Of a stretch of 64,000 nt of DNA, positions 19,411-27,485 are shown piece after piece; the stretch's first letter is position 1; each line of letters begins with the position of its first letter. The stretch covers positions 1 through 64,000 of the forward strand of contig JBCDKT010000006.1 of NCBI GenBank assembly GCA_038746285.1. The letters run 5' to 3'. A program made the position numbers and the translations under genes. The notes beneath the pieces are model-generated. The model was not told the DNA's origin. It did no database searches and saw only the letters and a program-made list of their open reading frames with translations. Source of the DNA: Bacteroidota bacterium. GTDB lineage: Bacteria; Bacteroidota; Rhodothermia; Rhodothermales; JANQRZ01.

Positions 19411-22077
19411 CTACCGCAGGAGCGTGATGCGACGGGTAGCGGTGAAGTGCTCACCCGTGGCACGGACCACGTACACGCCCGAGGCCAAGTCTGCCCCGTC
19501 CAGCTCAAACGCGTGGGGGACACCTGGACTCAGCAAGCCGTCGTGGAGCCGGGCCACCGTGCGCCCCATCGCGTCGTAAACGACGACGCTGGTCTCCTGG
19601 GCAGCCGCTACCTCGACGGTGAACTGAGTATGCCCGCTGAACGGGTTCGGGTAGGCCCCCGACAGCGCGTGGGATCCCCGGACGGCTCCGATGCCGGCCG
19701 AGGTCGTCCGAAGGTCCGGCGGTAGGTCGAACGCCTCGTTGCCGTCGTTGACCGAGTTCGACGAGCCCTGGCTGGCGCTGAAGCCGAGGCCGCGCCGGGC
19801 GAAGGCGCGCCAGATGATGTCCGAGTAGGCACCCCCGTAGAGCAGTGCGTCGGCCGCCAGGATCGCGTCGCGCCCATCGACGAAGCCCGGCGAGCACGAC
19901 TGCAGCTTCAGCCCCTCGGTGACGAGCTGAAGGGCGATCGTGTTGCCGCCGTTGCCCGAGATGAGATCGGCCGCGAAGCCTTCCTCGGCGATGAGGTCCC
20001 AGGTCATCTCCCACAGCATGTTGGCCCAGATGCTCCCCACCCCGTGCGGGATCGAAAAGCCGCTGCCGATGTCGCCGTAGGTGGTCGGGTTGACACTCAT
20101 GTCGGTCGAGTACGGGAACGGCCGGATGCCGCCGCCGTCGGTCGGTTGGAAGGTGACGTAGGTGCCGATGCTGCGGACCTGCCCGGGGGTGTCACCGGGG
20201 CGCATGGAGAACATGAGGCCGTAGTAGTCGCTCCAGCCCTCACCCATCTGCTCCCGGTTGCCGAGGCAGCTGGACGTGCCGGGACCGCCGGTGAGGCGGT
20301 TGGAGATGCCGTGGCCGTACTCGTGGACGATCACGCCGTTGTCCAGGTCCGAGTCGCGGTCGGGGCGCGCGAGGAGGGCACCCCGGACGGGCGCGTTCGC
20401 GACGATCGTCAGCCCCGTGCTCTGGCGGACGAACGCTGCCGGAATCGTGACCTGGTCTCCGAATGAACCGGGCCCCATCTCGATGAGGTCCTCGGGGCTG
20501 CCGTTCTCACCGGAGCCGGTGCGGGCGTTGTTGTGGACGATCACGCCGACGGCCCCTGCGTCCTCAGCGGCGAGGGCTTTGAGGCCGAACTCGCAGCCAC
20601 CACGCTCGATAAGCGCGATGTTGCCTGCGACCTCGACCGTGTTGATGATGGCCTCGCAGGCGCGGTCGGCCCCATCGTCGCCGTCCTGGCCGCCGCCGTC
20701 GAGGCTGACGACGGGGACGATCTGGGGGATGGCGTCGGCGGCGGACTCTGCGGTCGTCGGAAGGCTCGCCGGGAAGCTCGGTCCGAAGGTGGCGGGTTCG
20801 GTGTCGTACCCCCCGGCGATCCCTGCCGGAGCCTTGATCTCGAAGCTCGGCGAGCCGTTCCACTCGAACATCTGCATCCGCGGCCGGCTGCCGTCGGGCG
20901 GGGTGCCGAAGTTGGCGTTGTTCCTCCCGCTTCCGTCCTGCGCCTCCGCCCGCACGTAATCATCGCCGAGGCCGCCGTTGCCGAAGTTGTCCTCCTGGAA
21001 GTTGCCCGCCGCCTCGTCGAAGCCATAGCGGTACATCACGTCGTGGATGAGGTTGTTCCAGTAGAACAGGTTCGTGATCGCCGCATCCTGGTACTCGACG
21101 GGCGACTGCGCGCTGAGATCGACGGGGAAGTTGAACGAGAGGGCCGCGCCGCCGTCAGGGGCGTAGCCGGGCGCATTGTCGGCGTTGCGGTCCTCGTACG
21201 CATGGACGTTGTTGCCGCGCGTGATCGTGTACTGCGCTGAGCCGTCGTCGTGCCAGCCGAGGGGCGAGGCCGCCGGGTCAGCCGGGTTCACCTCCAGCGT
21301 GCGGCCCCCGAACGAGGGGGCCTCCAGCGGGTACGCCCACACGTTATAGGTTGCCCCCCCGCCGGTGCTGCGTGCCCCGAGGCTGGGCTCGGGCGAGAAA
21401 GGGCGGAGGTCGGTGAGCGCAGGCGGCTCGTGCCACTCGTCGTGGACGATCCAGTCGTACTGGGCTAGCACCGCGCCCGTCTCGGCGTCGACGATCAGGT
21501 TCCACCAGTGCTCACCGTCGAGCTGGTAGATCGCCAGGTCCCACGCCAGGCGCAGCGCGCCCTTCTCGGTCGCAAAGTAGACGAGCTGGACGGGAATCGG
21601 CTCCAGCGAGACGCCGGCCTCGCTCAGCGTGAGCCGCTTGCGCGCGTCCATCGGCTCCACCACTGCCGCCGCCGCGCCCAGCGACAGCCCGAGGTGGCCT
21701 GCTGCCGCCTCGACGGCCTCTTCCGGTGTCAGCGACGGCTCGGGCGCGTTAGCCGCACGCGCCGCGCTCGGGACGAAGCTACTCGTGAGCGCGTGCACCG
21801 CGCCGTCGGGCGCGACGTGAGCGCTGGCGCGGGCGTTGAAGACCTCGATGCCGCCGACGGTCTGGCGGAGGTAGAGGTGGGTCACGCCGCTGGTGCGGCT
21901 GGTATACTCGTCGGTGACGGCCACGTCGGCGAGGTCGGCTGCGCTGAGGCCGAGGGCGGCGCGCTGGCCGTTGAGGTGGTCGAGGGCGGTGGCGAGGGCC
22001 GCGCTGCGGGGCGCGTCCTGCGCCGCCGCGAGCGGAGCCGCGACGAGGAGGGCGAGCACGAGTGGGAGTCGGTACAT
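19411..22077 (-). CDS. Secreted M36 metallopeptidase paralog with T9SS tail
   Basis: 888-residue paralog of the neighbouring peptidase with the same architecture: signal peptide ending AAPLAAAQ, propeptide, M36 domain with inserted PA domain, and C-terminal T9SS type A domain (AYPNPFSGHTQFTVEV ... GVYVVRATGEHFTATRRITLLR). Zinc site HEYGHGISNRLTGGP with His585 and His589 and Glu586 is intact. ATG 22077 chosen because MYRLPLVLALLVAAPLAAAQ is a complete signal peptide. Sequence agreement with its partner is patchy: long blocks in the propeptide and around residues 240-270 are almost identical at DNA level, while the PA insert diverges. This fits tandem duplication with later gene conversion. Confidence 0.93.
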   Translation of the reverse strand: MYRLPLVLALLVAAPLAAAQDAPRSAALATALDHLNGQRAALGLSAADLADVAVTDEYTSRTSGVTHLYLRQTVGGIEVFNARASAHVAPDGAVHALTSSFVPSAARAANAPEPSLTPEEAVEAAAGHLGLSLGAAAAVVEPMDARKRLTLSEAGVSLEPIPVQLVYFATEKGALRLAWDLAIYQLDGEHWWNLIVDAETGAVLAQYDWIVHDEWHEPPALTDLRPFSPEPSLGARSTGGGATYNVWAYPLEAPSFGGRTLEVNPADPAASPLGWHDDGSAQYTITRGNNVHAYEDRNADNAPGYAPDGGAALSFNFPVDLSAQSPVEYQDAAITNLFYWNNLIHDVMYRYGFDEAAGNFQEDNFGNGGLGDDYVRAEAQDGSGRNNANFGTPPDGSRPRMQMFEWNGSPSFEIKAPAGIAGGYDTEPATFGPSFPASLPTTAESAADAIPQIVPVVSLDGGGQDGDDGADRACEAIINTVEVAGNIALIERGGCEFGLKALAAEDAGAVGVIVHNNARTGSGENGSPEDLIEMGPGSFGDQVTIPAAFVRQSTGLTIVANAPVRGALLARPDRDSDLDNGVIVHEYGHGISNRLTGGPGTSSCLGNREQMGEGWSDYYGLMFSMRPGDTPGQVRSIGTYVTFQPTDGGGIRPFPYSTDMSVNPTTYGDIGSGFSIPHGVGSIWANMLWEMTWDLIAEEGFAADLISGNGGNTIALQLVTEGLKLQSCSPGFVDGRDAILAADALLYGGAYSDIIWRAFARRGLGFSASQGSSNSVNDGNEAFDLPPDLRTTSAGIGAVRGSHALSGAYPNPFSGHTQFTVEVAAAQETSVVVYDAMGRTVARLHDGLLSPGVPHAFELDGADLASGVYVVRATGEHFTATRRITLLR

Positions 22078-22099
22078 GAGCCTGCGGTTGAATGGAGAA

Positions 22100-22186
22100 G
22101 GCCGGGGCGGGGAGGATAGACACGGGAGGGACAACCCGCAAGGGCGGATCAGCTTCTCCCTGTGTCTCCTTTGCCCTGCCCCGGCC
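22100..22186. repeat. Large quasi-palindrome, probable terminator after creD
   Basis: The left arm (22100-22127) runs GGCCGGGGCGGGGAGGATAG then ACACGGGAG. The right arm (22156-22186) runs CTCCCTGTGTCTCC then TTTGCCCTGCCCCGGCC. The outer 8 bp pair perfectly and the inner part with a few mismatches. It lies directly after the creD stop and before the M36 start, consistent with ending the creD transcript. Confidence 0.6.
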
Positions 22187-22193
22187 GATGCCT

Positions 22194-23441
22194 TCAGGCT
22201 ACCCGAGCCGGGTTCTCCGGCCGCGCCAGCAGGTGCTCCCAGTCCACGCGCCCCGTGAGCTGCATCACCCCGAAGAGCGTCACGATGCAGAGCGCCGTGA
22301 TCGTCAGCCCGGTGTAGCCTTCGAGGAAGAAGGTGTAGGCGAACCCGACGAGGTAGACGAGCTGCGCCAGCCCGACCTCGACCAGCGCGAACCGCGCCCC
22401 GGTCACGAGCCGCATGTACGACACCACGAGGCCCACCGAGACCGCCGAGCAGACGGCCACCGCGAGGTGGACCGACAGGTGGTCCACGAGGTAGGAGAGC
22501 AGCAGGTGGAACGCGAAGAACGACGCCCCGAGGAAGAAGTAGTGCATCGGGTGCAGGCGCACGCCGCGCATCAGGCTCATCAGGAAGAGCAGGAAGAAGA
22601 ACAGGAACAGCGAGACCGGCGCGAAGAACGTCACCCGGCTCACCCCCGGGCCGGGGTTGAGCCGCTCCGGCATCGCCATCCCAATCCCGGCGTCGGCCAC
22701 GAGGTGGGCGTAGCTCCAGTCGAGCGCCCAGCCGTCGTCGGTCCGCGTCTTCCTGGTCGCCGCGAGGGTGCCTGCCGGGAAGTCAATCTTCCCGAAGTCC
22801 GTCGCCATCGCGAGGCGGAAGTCGCGGACCTGCTCGGTGCGCTCGCCGAAGTCGTAGCGCCAGGTCTCGGTGCCCTGCGACCGGTAGCCGACCCGGAAGC
22901 TCGCCGTCTCGCCCGGCTCCAACTCGACCTCGCGCACGGCGCGCCCGTTCTCGATCACCGCCTCGCCCTCGTCCTTCCCGCCGAACGTGAACCGGAAGCC
23001 GTCGAGCACCGGCGCGCCCGTCGGGAAGGGATACTGGACGCGGAAGGTCCTCGGCTCCTCGGCCTCGTTGCGGATGCTGTAGCGCCCGGCGAAGTCGACC
23101 TCGTAGGTCGGGTGCCAGAGCAGGCCCTTCTTCCGGTGCTCCAGCGCGAGGTGGGCGCGGAGATCGCTGCTCGCGAGCGGGTGGACCTCGGCGCGGACGC
23201 GCTCGACGGTGCGCGTCGCCGGCTTCCCGTCCACGAGGTCGGCGACAGTCTCCTCGTACGGCACGAGCCGCTGGACGAGGGGGGCTTGCTGGACCTGTGG
23301 CCCGCCCCAGAGCGCGCCGACGGCGCTGCGGGTGGCCACGTCCTGCTCGTTCGTGCGGACCGTGACGGCCCCGCCGAGGATGAACCAGGCAACGGTCGTG
23401 CAGCCGAAGATGAAGGCGATGGCGATGATGCGTTTGATCAT
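22194..23441 (-). CDS. CreD-like inner-membrane protein
   Basis: 415-residue member of the CreD/inner-membrane envelope-integrity family. Seen: an N-terminal membrane helix (IIAIAFIFGCTTVAWFILGG), a periplasmic beta-rich region to about residue 280, then a bundle of C-terminal helices carrying the family signature HYFFLGASFFAFHLLLSYLV, VDHLSVHLA and EGYTGLTITALCIVTLFGVM with TGRVDW near the end. Start ATG 23441. It follows the isoprenyl transferase by 64 bases on the same strand. In Bacteroidota creD-like genes are often next to a small winged-helix regulator, as here; the exact function is unsettled. Confidence 0.82.
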   Translation of the reverse strand: MIKRIIAIAFIFGCTTVAWFILGGAVTVRTNEQDVATRSAVGALWGGPQVQQAPLVQRLVPYEETVADLVDGKPATRTVERVRAEVHPLASSDLRAHLALEHRKKGLLWHPTYEVDFAGRYSIRNEAEEPRTFRVQYPFPTGAPVLDGFRFTFGGKDEGEAVIENGRAVREVELEPGETASFRVGYRSQGTETWRYDFGERTEQVRDFRLAMATDFGKIDFPAGTLAATRKTRTDDGWALDWSYAHLVADAGIGMAMPERLNPGPGVSRVTFFAPVSLFLFFFLLFLMSLMRGVRLHPMHYFFLGASFFAFHLLLSYLVDHLSVHLAVAVCSAVSVGLVVSYMRLVTGARFALVEVGLAQLVYLVGFAYTFFLEGYTGLTITALCIVTLFGVMQLTGRVDWEHLLARPENPARVA

Positions 23442-23505
23442 GTCGGTTGGGTGTTGAGGTTAGAGGATTGAGACTCTAGGGAGGAGGCGGGCCGAGACCG
23501 AAGCG

Positions 23506-24258
23506 CTAGTCCTCACTTACGGCACCCGTAGGGGCGCAGCATGCTGTGCCCAGGCCGCTCCCGTCGCCGCTCAGCCCGCCGAAGCGGCGGTCCCGGCGGC
23601 GGAAGTCCGCGACGGCCGCGCCGAGGTCGGCGGCGGTGAAGTCGGGCCAGAGGGTGGGGGTGAAGACGAGCTCGGCGTAGGCGCACTCCCACAGCAGGAA
23701 ATCGCTCAGCCGCTGCTCGCCGCCGGTGCGGAGGAGGAGGTCCACGTCCGGCGCGGCCGGGCTGTGCATCGCCTCGGCGAGGGCACCCGCGAAAGCGTCG
23801 CGCGTCGGGTCCGGGCGGAGCCGGCCGGCGGCTCGGCAGAGTGCGTCGCGGGCCGAGTAGTCCACCGCGATGCGGAGCGCGAGCCGCTGCCCGCCGCGCG
23901 TCTCCCACTCGGCGCGGGCAATCGCGGCGCGGACGGCCCCCGGCAGCCGGTCCCGGCGGCCGATGACGCAGAGCCGGACGCCCTCGCGCTTCAGCTTCGG
24001 TGCCTCGGCGCGGAGGTAGCGCCGCAGCAGGGCCATCAGCGCCGCCACTTCCGTCCACGGACGCTTCCAGTTGTCGGACGAAAACGCGTAGAGCGTGAGC
24101 GTCCCGACACCAAGCTCCGGCGCGGCCTCGACGATCCGGCGGACCGTCTCGACCCCGGCGCGGTGGCCGGCGGTGCGGGCCAGCCCCTGTGCCGTCGCCC
24201 AGCGGCCGTTGCCGTCCATGATGAGGGCGGCGTGCAGGCTGTTCGATGGGTGTTTCAT
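23506..24258 (-). CDS. uppS: Isoprenyl (undecaprenyl-type) diphosphate synthase
   Basis: 250-residue cis-prenyltransferase that makes the polyprenyl carrier for cell-wall precursors. Seen: the diphosphate-binding catalytic start IMDGNGRWAT (Asp at about residue 15), GHRAGVETVRRIVE, LTLYAFSSDNWKRP and the C-terminal DLLLRTGGEQRLSDFLLWECAYAEL-type motifs with LWPDF. I chose ATG 24258 (MKHPSNSLHAALIMDGNGRW); upstream codons in frame would run through the palindrome and promoter. The tail after the catalytic domain (about 15 residues) is poorly conserved. Its place upstream of creD behind a winged-helix operator is unusual for a housekeeping enzyme, so it may be a second, regulated copy. Confidence 0.92.
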   Translation of the reverse strand: MKHPSNSLHAALIMDGNGRWATAQGLARTAGHRAGVETVRRIVEAAPELGVGTLTLYAFSSDNWKRPWTEVAALMALLRRYLRAEAPKLKREGVRLCVIGRRDRLPGAVRAAIARAEWETRGGQRLALRIAVDYSARDALCRAAGRLRPDPTRDAFAGALAEAMHSPAAPDVDLLLRTGGEQRLSDFLLWECAYAELVFTPTLWPDFTAADLGAAVADFRRRDRRFGGLSGDGSGLGTACCAPTGAVSED

Positions 24259-24263
24259 AAACA

Positions 24264-24280
24264 ACTTTGTTTTGTAAAGT
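24264..24280. promoter_or_regulatory. Operator palindrome in front of uppS-creD
   Basis: ACTTTGTTTTGTAAAGT, an inverted repeat with one mismatch to ACTTTG-N5-CAAAGT, followed on the plus strand by AAAAAG. It ends 5 bases from the uppS start codon. A perfect copy with the same flank lies at 25447-25463. Both sit before genes next to the winged-helix regulator, which is the natural candidate to bind them. Confidence 0.6.
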
Positions 24281-24375
24281 AAAAAGGCAGAGAGCAGCGA
24301 GCGCAGCGTCCGCTTCACGTCTGTAGGGGCGAACGGCGTTCGCCCAGGTGCCGTCGCCTTCGATGGCACCTCGCC

Positions 24376-24711
24376 TCACCGCCGCGCGGCCGAGATGATC
24401 GCCTCCATCTGGTCGAGGTAGGTCTCCAGCGCCCGGCGGCCCGCAGTCGTCAGCTCGTACTCGGTCCTGGGCGTGCGGTCGTCGAAGAACTTGCGGCAGG
24501 CGAGGTAGCCCGCGTCCTCGAGCTTGCGGGCGTGGACGCTCAGGTTGCCGTCGGTCGTGCCGAGCACGGCCTTGAGGTCGCCGAAGCTCATCGCCCCGCC
24601 CGCGGCGAGCGCGCTGACGATCCCGAGCCGCATCCGCTCGTGGATCAGCTTGTCGAGGTCCGGGGCCGGGGTCACGGCTGCCTTCCGTTTTGCACGCGTC
24701 GTCTTTGCCAT
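24376..24711 (-). CDS. Winged-helix transcriptional regulator (HTH_27 type)
   Basis: 111-residue DNA-binding protein. Seen: a basic N-terminus (MAKTTRAKRK), then a winged helix over about residues 20-95 with LGIVSALAAGGAMSFGDLKA, the recognition-helix region TTDGNLSVHARKLEDAGYL and the wing RTEYELTTAGRRALE. This is the MarR/ArsR-like single-domain class; no cysteine or ligand-binding extension is seen. ATG 24711 preferred over a GTG 9 bases upstream. It lies 42 bases after the membrane-protein gene on the same strand and about 120 bases before uppS. The paired palindromes in front of both groups suggest it represses itself and uppS-creD. Confidence 0.85.
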   Translation of the reverse strand: MAKTTRAKRKAAVTPAPDLDKLIHERMRLGIVSALAAGGAMSFGDLKAVLGTTDGNLSVHARKLEDAGYLACRKFFDDRTPRTEYELTTAGRRALETYLDQMEAIISAARR

Positions 24712-24753
24712 AGTCGTCACTCGTTGTTCGTCATTCGTAACCCGACGCTCGTG

Positions 24754-25431
24754 TCAGCCTCCGTGCCGGCGTGCGATGAGGAAGCCAAAAATGATCTGCA
24801 GCCCGCCGAAGCCGAACGCCATAAACGCATTCCCCCACGCCGCTGGGGCGAGGAGCGCAAGCGCGCCGGTCAGCATGAGCAGGCTCCCCATCAGCGGAAC
24901 GAGCCGGACCGAGAACATGCCCGCTGCGACCACGCCCGCGCCGTAGAGCAGGAGCCACAGGCCGGGCAAGAGCCGCAGGCTCGCGGTAGCCTCCACCACC
25001 CCGCGCCGCACGAAATACTCCTTCGTCGGTCCCACATCGAACCCGTAGACGGCGAGCGTGAGGACGACCCCGGCCCCGACGGCCGGCGCGATGCCGAGCA
25101 GGAACTTCCGGCCCTGGCCGCTGAGGAGCGGGACGCCGTGCCCCCGCGCCTTCCGCGCCGTGGCCCACGCGCCGATCGCGATCCCGACGAGCGCCTCGGC
25201 CGCCCAGACGCGCATCCACCCGAAAACGGTCGCTTGCTGCGCGGCGAAGGCGGCCGCCGCGAGGGCCGTCACACCCATCGCTACGCCGCCCCAGCCGGGG
25301 ACGGCGGTGAACTCGGCCGTGCGCGACATGGTGTCGCGGATAAACCGGAGGTGCGCCTCGGCGCGGCGCTCCGGGTGGGGCGGCGGCTCGGCGCGTCGGA
25401 GCGTGCGGCGGTCGGTGCGGGATCCGCTCAT
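24754..25431 (-). CDS. Polytopic membrane protein paired with winged-helix regulator
   Basis: 225 residues with a soluble Arg-rich N-terminus of about 45 residues (ERRAEAHLRFIRDTMSRTAEF), the motif TAVPGWGGVAMG at the first helix, and about six hydrophobic segments, ending FGFGGLQIIFGFLIARRHGG. I recognise it only as a conserved partner of small winged-helix regulators in Acidobacteria and Rhodothermota-like genomes; no enzyme motif is seen. Start ATG 25431 lies 15 bases from a perfect ACTTTG palindrome. It is the first gene of the regulator operon and might be the membrane sensor or the main target. Confidence 0.7.
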   Translation of the reverse strand: MSGSRTDRRTLRRAEPPPHPERRAEAHLRFIRDTMSRTAEFTAVPGWGGVAMGVTALAAAAFAAQQATVFGWMRVWAAEALVGIAIGAWATARKARGHGVPLLSGQGRKFLLGIAPAVGAGVVLTLAVYGFDVGPTKEYFVRRGVVEATASLRLLPGLWLLLYGAGVVAAGMFSVRLVPLMGSLLMLTGALALLAPAAWGNAFMAFGFGGLQIIFGFLIARRHGG

Positions 25432-25446
25432 AGGTGATTACCAAGA

Positions 25447-25463
25447 ACTTTGTAATGCAAAGT
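25447..25463. promoter_or_regulatory. Perfect operator palindrome before the regulator operon
   Basis: ACTTTGTAATGCAAAGT: ACTTTG and CAAAGT around a 5-base spacer, followed by AAAAAG. The half-site resembles the TTTG of Bacteroidota promoters, so a bound regulator would block the -7 region. Second copy at 24264-24280. Confidence 0.65.
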
Positions 25464-25542
25464 AAAAAGAAAAGCCGTTCGTGTCAAGAGAAAAGCGCGG
25501 GGGCGTCGGAGCGCGAGACCGCAGCGCTCGCGTGTGCAGGAC

Positions 25543-25881
25543 CTAGAGGTCGGGGTTGACCCACCCCACACCCGGAGACGGCCGGTCCGCCTGCGGCGCG
25601 GCGCCCATCGCGAACCCCCCTTCGAGCGCCTCGTCGATCTGGCTCTCGAAGCTGTCCTCGATCTGCTCCTCGATCTGCTCCAGCACCTGCTCGGCCAAGT
25701 CGCCGTCCTGCTCGATGATGACGAGCGCGGCGAAGCGGACGCTCGCACCGCTCCCGGCCCCACCCATCGGGACGACCTGGGCGACGCGCCAGCCCTGCTG
25801 GAGGTGATCGTTGAGCGGGTTGAGCCCGCTCGTGCCGCCGGTGCCGGTGGTGACGAGGAGGGTTTTCTGAGTCGTGGGCAT
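25543..25881 (-). CDS. Small acidic protein of unknown function
   Basis: 112 residues. Seen: a hydrophilic start MPTTQKTLLVTTGTGG, a central beta-like stretch FAALVIIEQDG and a strongly acidic helical segment EQVLEQIEEQIEDSFESQID, then a Pro-rich end. No signal peptide or membrane segment. The order strand-helix with VAQVVPMGG suggests a small alpha/beta protein of the kind annotated DUF4177-like in other genomes, but I cannot claim that family. ATG 25881. It is separated by 79 bases from the palindrome and may be an independent unit. Confidence 0.6.
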   Translation of the reverse strand: MPTTQKTLLVTTGTGGTSGLNPLNDHLQQGWRVAQVVPMGGAGSGASVRFAALVIIEQDGDLAEQVLEQIEEQIEDSFESQIDEALEGGFAMGAAPQADRPSPGVGWVNPDL

Positions 25882-26054
25882 GCCTAGCGTGGTGGAGCGG
25901 GGGGAGGGCTGTGAGATGGTTCGTCCTATCCGCTGGTTCCCTTAAGTCGGCCTGGGCGGGCAAAGCCGAGGCTCTTGGGGGCGGTACGGGCGGCGGGTGT
26001 GGGTGTGGTCAGTGTCTTCCGCGCCCCGAATGATTCGACCGATCTCAACGACTG

Positions 26055-26705
26055 ATGAATACGGCGCTTCCCGAGCCCCGCATCGAAAGCGGGCGTATCC
26101 ATTGCCCGCTTCTCGCCCCCGATTCCTCTCTCGACGCCTGGCTCTACGACAAGCCCGAAGAGCGCGTGCGCCAGAGCTCTATCGAGCACCTGCGTCAGTA
26201 CTACGGCTATGCCTACGCGCAGATGGCGCAGGAGCAGCGAACGCAGCACGGCACGAAGAGTCCACGCGTAGACATCGCCGTGTGGGCGACAGTCGAGGAC
26301 GCCCAACGCTCGCCTCGGCCCGCGCCGGTTCTCGTGGTCGAGTGCAAGGCGGAGACGGTCAACATCCACCCGCGCGACTACTACCAAGGCGAGAGCTACG
26401 CCCGCGCCGTCGGCGAGCCGTGCGAGTTTCTGGTGATGCACAACGCACGGCAGACCGTGTTCCTCCGGCTCGTGCGTGGGCTGCCGGGCGAGCTCGTCCA
26501 GGTCAACGAGATCCCGAAGGCGTCGGACTGGGGTGATGCAAAGCGGCTGCGCGAGGCTCGCGAGAGCCTGCGGGCGTTCAGCCGGAAGGAGTTCCAGCAC
26601 CTGCTTCACAAGTGCCACAACATCCTGCGCGACAACCACAAGATGGCACCGGGGCGGGCCTTCGACGCGATCTCGAAGATCCTCTTCGTCAAACTGTCGA
26701 AATAG
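26055..26705 (+). pseudogene. Truncated restriction/methylase gene (HsdR-type nuclease N-terminus)
   Basis: 216 residues. Seen: a PD-(D/E)XK nuclease core of the HsdR N-terminal type (SPRVDIAVW ... PVLVVECKAETVNI, with Asp, Glu and Lys present), then GESYARAVGEPCEFLVMHNA, and a linker FSRKEFQHLLHKCHNILRDN that in complete proteins leads into an N-6 adenine methylase domain. Here the frame stops at once after KILFVKLSK, before any SAM-binding motif. It is therefore probably the N-terminal quarter of a restriction-modification protein. The next bases belong to a T9SS tail in another frame. Activity of the remaining nuclease domain alone cannot be excluded. Confidence 0.7.
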
Positions 26706-26707
26706 TG

Positions 26708-27064
26708 GACCTACTGCGGCCTGCAGTGAGCGGCGACGCTAGCGGCTGGGCGATGGAGGCTGCGCCGTGGACGGTGGAAGCCGGGCACGCGGCAGCTACG
26801 CAAGGAACTCCGTTCGTGAGCGTGTCGCCGAACCCGTTTGCCCAGCGGGCTGCCTTCAGCCTCTCGCTTGCAGAGACCGGTCCAGTGCTCCTGACGCTCT
26901 ACGACATTCGAGGGCGTGCCGTGGTGACACTAGCGGATGGCGTGCCCGGGGCGGGCTGGCACACGGTGGTGTTTGACGCCGATGGATTACCGAGTGGCGT
27001 TTATATCTGGTCATCGGTAGATGGAAGCCACGCCGAGACAGGACGCATAACGCTGATGCGCTGA
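26708..27064 (+). pseudogene. Orphan T9SS type A sorting domain
   Basis: The last about 118 residues of a secreted protein: linker, then VSPNPFAQRAAFSLSL, LLTLYDIRGRAVVTL, GLPSGVYIWSS and a terminal TGRITLMR. There is no signal peptide and no body; upstream the frame runs into the truncated restriction gene in a different phase. This is the 3' end of a T9SS cargo gene whose 5' part is gone. Confidence 0.75.
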
Positions 27065-27197
27065 ATTCCTGGAGGGTTCGGTCCAATATCCTTCGGCCAG
27101 AGCGTCCCCACCGTTGCACCGGCGTAGGAGAACGCTCCTTTGCTGTTCAGCGCGCCCAACCGAACCGACGGAACAGAGACTTACTTATCGTCCAGGC

Positions 27198-27386
27198 TCA
27201 CTGCTCGATGCTGCGCGCCTCGAAGGCGGTGACGGTTTCGCCGTCGGTGGCGTAGGCGAGGCGGATCGGGTTGCAGCACACCTCGCAGTCTTCCACGTAG
27301 GTCTGCTCGGGGACCGAGAGGTCGAGGACCATCGAGATGGTTTCGCCGCAGTAGGGGCAGGAGAAGAAATGCTCGACCTCGATCAT
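27198..27386 (-). CDS. CPXCG-motif cysteine-rich protein
   Basis: 62-residue protein with two Cys pairs, CPYCG at about 10-14 and CEVCCNP at about 34-40, as in the CPXCG family of small putative zinc-binding proteins. It starts [15 protein letters not shown] and ends [11 protein letters not shown]. Length is normal. Function of the family is unknown. It is divergent from the secreted protein starting at 27486, with about 100 bases between. Confidence 0.85.
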   Translation of the reverse strand: MIEVEHFFSCPYCGETISMVLDLSVPEQTYVEDCEVCCNPIRLAYATDGETVTAFEARSIEQ

Positions 27387-27485
27387 GTGTGCGGCGTCTG
27401 GCTTGCTGGCTTGACACGGACTGGCTGCCGTGCCTACCGTGTATCATTCTCTCGCTCCGCCCCTTCCGTTCCCGGCCTCCTTGCT

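Noticed and set aside
24754-25431. Sensor kinase or transporter assignment for the membrane protein next to the regulator
   Set aside because: No kinase, ABC or permease motif is present. Only hydrophobic segments and the PGWGG motif were seen, so no function was given.
26055-26705. An intact restriction-modification system
   Set aside because: The methylase part and any specificity subunit are missing and the frame stops before the SAM-binding region, so only a fragment is called.
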